A stretch of 27,487 nt of DNA from Chromera velia (lineage: Eukaryota > Sar > Chromeraceae), in contig JAHBMJ010001236.1 in assembly GCA_018398765.1 (NCBI GenBank), positions 1 to 27,487 of the forward strand. Reading direction: 5' to 3'. The position numbers and the translations under genes were made by a program. This document shows positions 26,700 to 27,487 of the stretch, one piece after another; the first letter of the stretch is position 1, and each line of letters begins with the position of its first letter. The notes beneath the pieces are model-generated. The model saw only the letters and a list, made by a program, of their open reading frames with translations, was not told the DNA's origin and did not search any database.

Positions 26700-27275
26700 C
26701 GGGGGAGCGAGAGAGAAATGCCACTCCAATCCCCCACTTGCCCATTTGATTTCCAACCGAAGAGACTTTCTGCCGATCTAAATGCACTCTCCATCTATCA
26801 GTGGGTAGTTTCTTTCCCTTCCCTCTTTTCTTTATCTATCTAATTGCCTGGATACGTCGGAATGTCCCGATTCTGTCCGCAGCATGCATTTGCTTTCATA
26901 CAGAATTCTTTTGTTGTATGTATGTATGTATGTATGTATGTATTTAATTGCCTTGATACGTCGGAATGTCCCGATTCTGTCCGCAGCAAGGAAGGACGCA
27001 CATCCAAATTTCCTTCCGGTCATTCCTTCCGACCTTTGTGTGTGCTTTCTGGTTCAAAGGTGGCTGTGCGTCTTTTCGTCCATGAAAAAGAAAAACAGTC
27101 ACAAGCTCATATGCAGACAGACAGACACACGCACCTCGTCTCTACTCCGCACAGAGTTCATGGTCCACATGAATGGCCACTTTGGGCCCATGCTTCTCTT
27201 GAGGTCTAGGTAGGACTTCTGCTCGCTCTCCTTCTCCTCGATCGGAAGACCGAGAGCCAGCTTGCCCAGCAACAC
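21275..27275 (-). CDS. serine palmitoyltransferase-like PLP enzyme, 12 exons, 5' partial
   Basis: Exons in transcript order: 27275-27135, 26539-26462, 26019-25901, 25546-25471, 25210-25112, 24755-24646, 24240-24128, 23642-23473, 22903-22797, 22374-22228, 21753-21678, 21319-21275. All phases join, giving about 426 codons. Fold-type I alpha-oxoamine synthase features follow in order: SSYAYLDF, SGNHGPRMLGG, LSAGYLACASAI, DAYAHASL with the ring-stacking His, SVYSMDGDIGNLP, ILDEAHGLGVLGEGGRG with the cofactor Asp and His, and GTFSKSFSSVGGYI with the PLP lysine. The family condenses an amino acid with an acyl-CoA; the GTFSKSFSSVGG stretch fits serine palmitoyltransferase, first step of sphingolipid synthesis, better than ALA synthase or KBL. 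Absence of the N-terminus leaves membrane anchoring unknown. Confidence 0.85.
21678..21753 (-). CDS. SPT-like gene, exon k
   Basis: PRFRITATSAYSKQDMDEFV then EALVK, matching the family's R.RI..TA.H...D.D...EA. ending. The TGCAG acceptor is formed by the end of an introner-like element. The donor GTCAGG is weak; without splicing the frame would continue for 29 codons to a stop at 21588. Confidence 0.82.
21755..21814 (-). mobile_element. introner-like element, copy 1 (old, forms a 3' splice site)
   Basis: Plus-strand reading: TGCATTCATTTCCATACAG at 21755-21773. In gene sense it ends ...GTATGGAAATGAATGCAG, so it provides the acceptor of exon k. The exon-edge words TCCGAAATCTC and GGCCTG reappear as TCCAAAATCTC and GGCCTG at 21794-21814: a diverged flanking duplication. 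Confidence 0.6.
22146..22175 (+). repeat. (CA)n microsatellite
   Basis: About fourteen CA dinucleotides lie in the intron between exons j and k. Confidence 0.95.
22228..22374 (-). CDS. SPT-like gene, exon j
   Basis: YVLEGDASTCVMPLVLPDDP, IRVLSLAERMRQKGFAMAAV, CAPACPVR: the C-terminal domain with the usual S..VPL and L...G.......P pattern. Acceptor GTACAG, donor GTACGT. Confidence 0.88.
22710..22751 (-). mobile_element. introner-like element, copy 2 (perfect terminal inverted repeats)
   Basis: A 42-bp unit beginning TGCATTCATTTT and ending AAAAATGAATGCA (12 bp perfect inverted repeats) around CATACAGAATTCTTTC. A 23-bp direct duplication lies on both sides: 22687-22709 and 22791-22813. It comprises the last 17 bases of exon i plus its donor. 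A CACT-rich tract of 39 bp separates the element from the right copy. Confidence 0.8.
22797..22903 (-). CDS. SPT-like gene, exon i (3' end duplicated downstream)
   Basis: TEQCRLDSLKENMRYLRRAL then ETGNGHWREDYPQEL plus a split Lys. The last 17 exon bases and the GTGAGT donor recur at 22687-22709, so two donors exist; use of the downstream one would run into stops. Confidence 0.82.
23010..23038 (+). repeat. (GACA)n microsatellite
   Basis: Seven GACA units lie in the intron between exons h and i. Confidence 0.9.
23212..23439. repeat. 102-bp tandem repeat, 2.2 copies, in an intron
   Basis: Units start GCAGACAGAATCCTGTGACC at 23212, 23314 and 23416 (the last partial). Each contains TTTTCGAAAGAATCTCTTC. 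The repeat lies in the intron between exons h and i. As 102 is divisible by 3, an antisense frame remains open, which I regard as incidental. Confidence 0.9.
23473..23642 (-). CDS. SPT-like gene, exon h with the PLP lysine
   Basis: VIVGTFSKSFSSVGGYIVSD, RNTVEFLDFHAPGNVFSAPL, SAYHAGAALKALELMQ. Lys in GTFSKSF forms the Schiff base with PLP. Acceptor TTGCAG, donor GTAGGT. Confidence 0.93.
23670..23733 (+). repeat. (GAAA)n microsatellite
   Basis: GAAA runs (TTTC in gene sense) lie next to the acceptor of exon h, acting as part of its pyrimidine tract. Confidence 0.9.
24128..24240 (-). CDS. SPT-like gene, exon g (5' part duplicated upstream)
   Basis: LCDEHQMKIILDEAHGLGVL then GEGGRGAEEHFGCPGAA. 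DEAHGLGVLG holds the Asp that contacts the pyridine N and the conserved His. Runs of 7 G and 6 G lie in the coding sequence. The first 38 coding bases and the preceding acceptor are repeated at 24321-24373; using the upstream copy would run into stops, so the inner acceptor at 24241 is chosen. Confidence 0.88.
24256..24320 (+). mobile_element. introner-like element, copy 3 (opposite orientation)
   Basis: A 65-bp unit with TTTTCATACA ... TGTATGAAAA inverted repeats and the reversed core AGAATTCTGTATGAAA. It is flanked by 53-bp direct duplications, 24203-24255 and 24321-24373, that differ at two positions; the one coding difference is synonymous (GAT/GAC). Confidence 0.8.
24646..24755 (-). CDS. 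SPT-like gene, exon f
   Basis: CKKLVEKNRHKYRNAWVIIE, SVYSMDGDIGNLPVAR plus a split Lys. SVYSMDGDIGNLP is the conserved strand-loop preceding the cofactor Asp. Donor GTTAGT. Confidence 0.9.
25112..25210 (-). CDS. SPT-like gene, exon e
   Basis: VIFADAYAHASLRAGIKLSG then VKTFFFRHNDFDA. The His of AHAS is the expected residue stacking on the PLP ring; RHND is also conserved. Donor GTCAGT keeps phase 0; the nearby GTGAGT four bases downstream would shift the frame. Confidence 0.85.
25471..25546 (-). CDS. SPT-like gene, exon d
   Basis: DDALCLSAGYLACASAIAGL then LRKGD; equivalent to the family's glycine-rich LVFxSGYxAN segment near the cofactor phosphate. Acceptor CTGCAG, donor GTCAGT. Confidence 0.85.
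25901..26019 (-). CDS. SPT-like gene, exon c
   Basis: EAAITAARQYASGNHGPRML, GGNTLILRELEKKLATWLG plus a split Arg codon. The GNHGPRMLGG motif is characteristic of the family. Acceptor CTGCAG, donor GTGGGT. Confidence 0.85.
26391..26448 (+). repeat. compound (CA)n(GA)n microsatellite
   Basis: CA repeats run directly into GA repeats just downstream of exon b in gene sense. Confidence 0.95.
26462..26539 (-). CDS. SPT-like gene, exon b
   Basis: Twenty-six codons, VIVNDLPCRVYSSYAYLDFV then RDDRVQ. This aligns with the conserved N-terminal stretch (typically SYNYLGF) of the family. Acceptor GTGCAG, donor GTCGGT. Confidence 0.8.
26667..26697 (+). repeat. (CA)n microsatellite
   Basis: About fifteen CA dinucleotides lie in the intron between exons a and b. 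Confidence 0.95.
26885..26944 (-). mobile_element. introner-like element, copy 4
   Basis: A 60-bp unit: TGCATTTGCTTTCATACAG then AATTCTTTTG and a (TATG)n tract. It is flanked by 44-bp direct duplications, 26841-26884 and 26945-26988, with one mismatch. It lies within the intron between exons a and b. Confidence 0.8.
27135..27275 (-). CDS. SPT-like gene, exon a
   Basis: Forty-seven codons: VLLGKLALGLPIEEKESEQK, SYLDLKRSMGPKWPFMWTMN, SVRSRDE. Acceptor CTTCCAG, donor GTGCGT, phase 0 at both ends. It corresponds to the region just before the catalytic domain. At least one further 5' exon must lie beyond 27290; the sequence from 27290 to 27487 is G/C-run rich and gives no firm exon. Confidence 0.75.
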
Positions 27276-27487
27276 CTGGAAGGAAGTGAGGGGAAAACGC
27301 GAAATTAAGCAAACAGAAGAAGGCACGGGGAGTTATGTGGGAAAGAAATGAAGCCAAGGTGCCCCCCGCCCCCCCCTCTCTCTCTCTTGCCGTCAGGACT
27401 TTTCTTCTTGCCGCCTGGAGGTTCTCCTGTCCCCTCCGTCTCCCCATCTCTTCCACTTCTCCTCATGCCTTCCTCCCCCCCCCCCCC

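Noticed and set aside
25864..26781. 305-codon plus-strand ORF opposite exons b and c
   Set aside because: It is antisense to firmly identified exons and filled with Thr-His repeats from CA microsatellites.

Overview
The window is nuclear DNA of an intron-rich protist. Coding sequence comes in pieces of 40-300 bases bounded by GT...AG sites, most often with a TGCAG acceptor. Introns are strongly pyrimidine-rich on the sense strand and full of simple repeats, TGCATGCA words and G homopolymers. No bacterial-style operon is visible, and I saw no rRNA, tRNA or CRISPR array. The style fits a microalga or related alveolate such as a chromerid; that placement is an inference from genome style, not a species call.

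Layout: 0.6-4.1 kb (+) holds coding segments with two Cys/His zinc-binding signatures (CxHG-type repeats and a variant RING), mixed with a decayed coding segment. 4.6-10.5 kb (+) holds scattered exons, among them a coiled-coil exon, an exon with three perfectly spaced 15-residue repeats and an SR-like basic exon. 10.8-12.1 kb is a 380-bp higher-order satellite built from 11-bp subunits, with a one-base N gap. 12.4-16.7 kb (+) is a run of C/T-rich introns with short exon candidates. 17.2-19.1 kb is a decayed retroelement: a 203-bp repeat (second copy at 12.15 kb), a coiled-coil ORF, a block of palindromic GATATG/CATATC repeats, and a gag-like frame with a CX2CX4HX4C zinc knuckle and in-frame stops. 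19.1-21.2 kb shows no gene I can support.

The best-supported gene is on the minus strand from about 27.3 to 21.3 kb: a PLP-dependent alpha-oxoamine synthase, most like serine palmitoyltransferase, in 12 exons (11 firm, the last tentative). Its 5' end lies beyond the right edge. The reading frame joins through every intron, giving about 426 codons.

The most interesting system is inside that gene. Four of its eleven introns carry copies of a short element (core TTTCATACAGAATTCT, ends TGCATT). Three copies are flanked by direct duplications of 23, 53 and 44 bp, and two of these duplications span a splice junction. The fourth has a diverged duplication, and its end supplies the present 3' splice site. 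This looks like an introner-type, MITE-like family that lengthens or creates introns; I do not recognise it as a described family.
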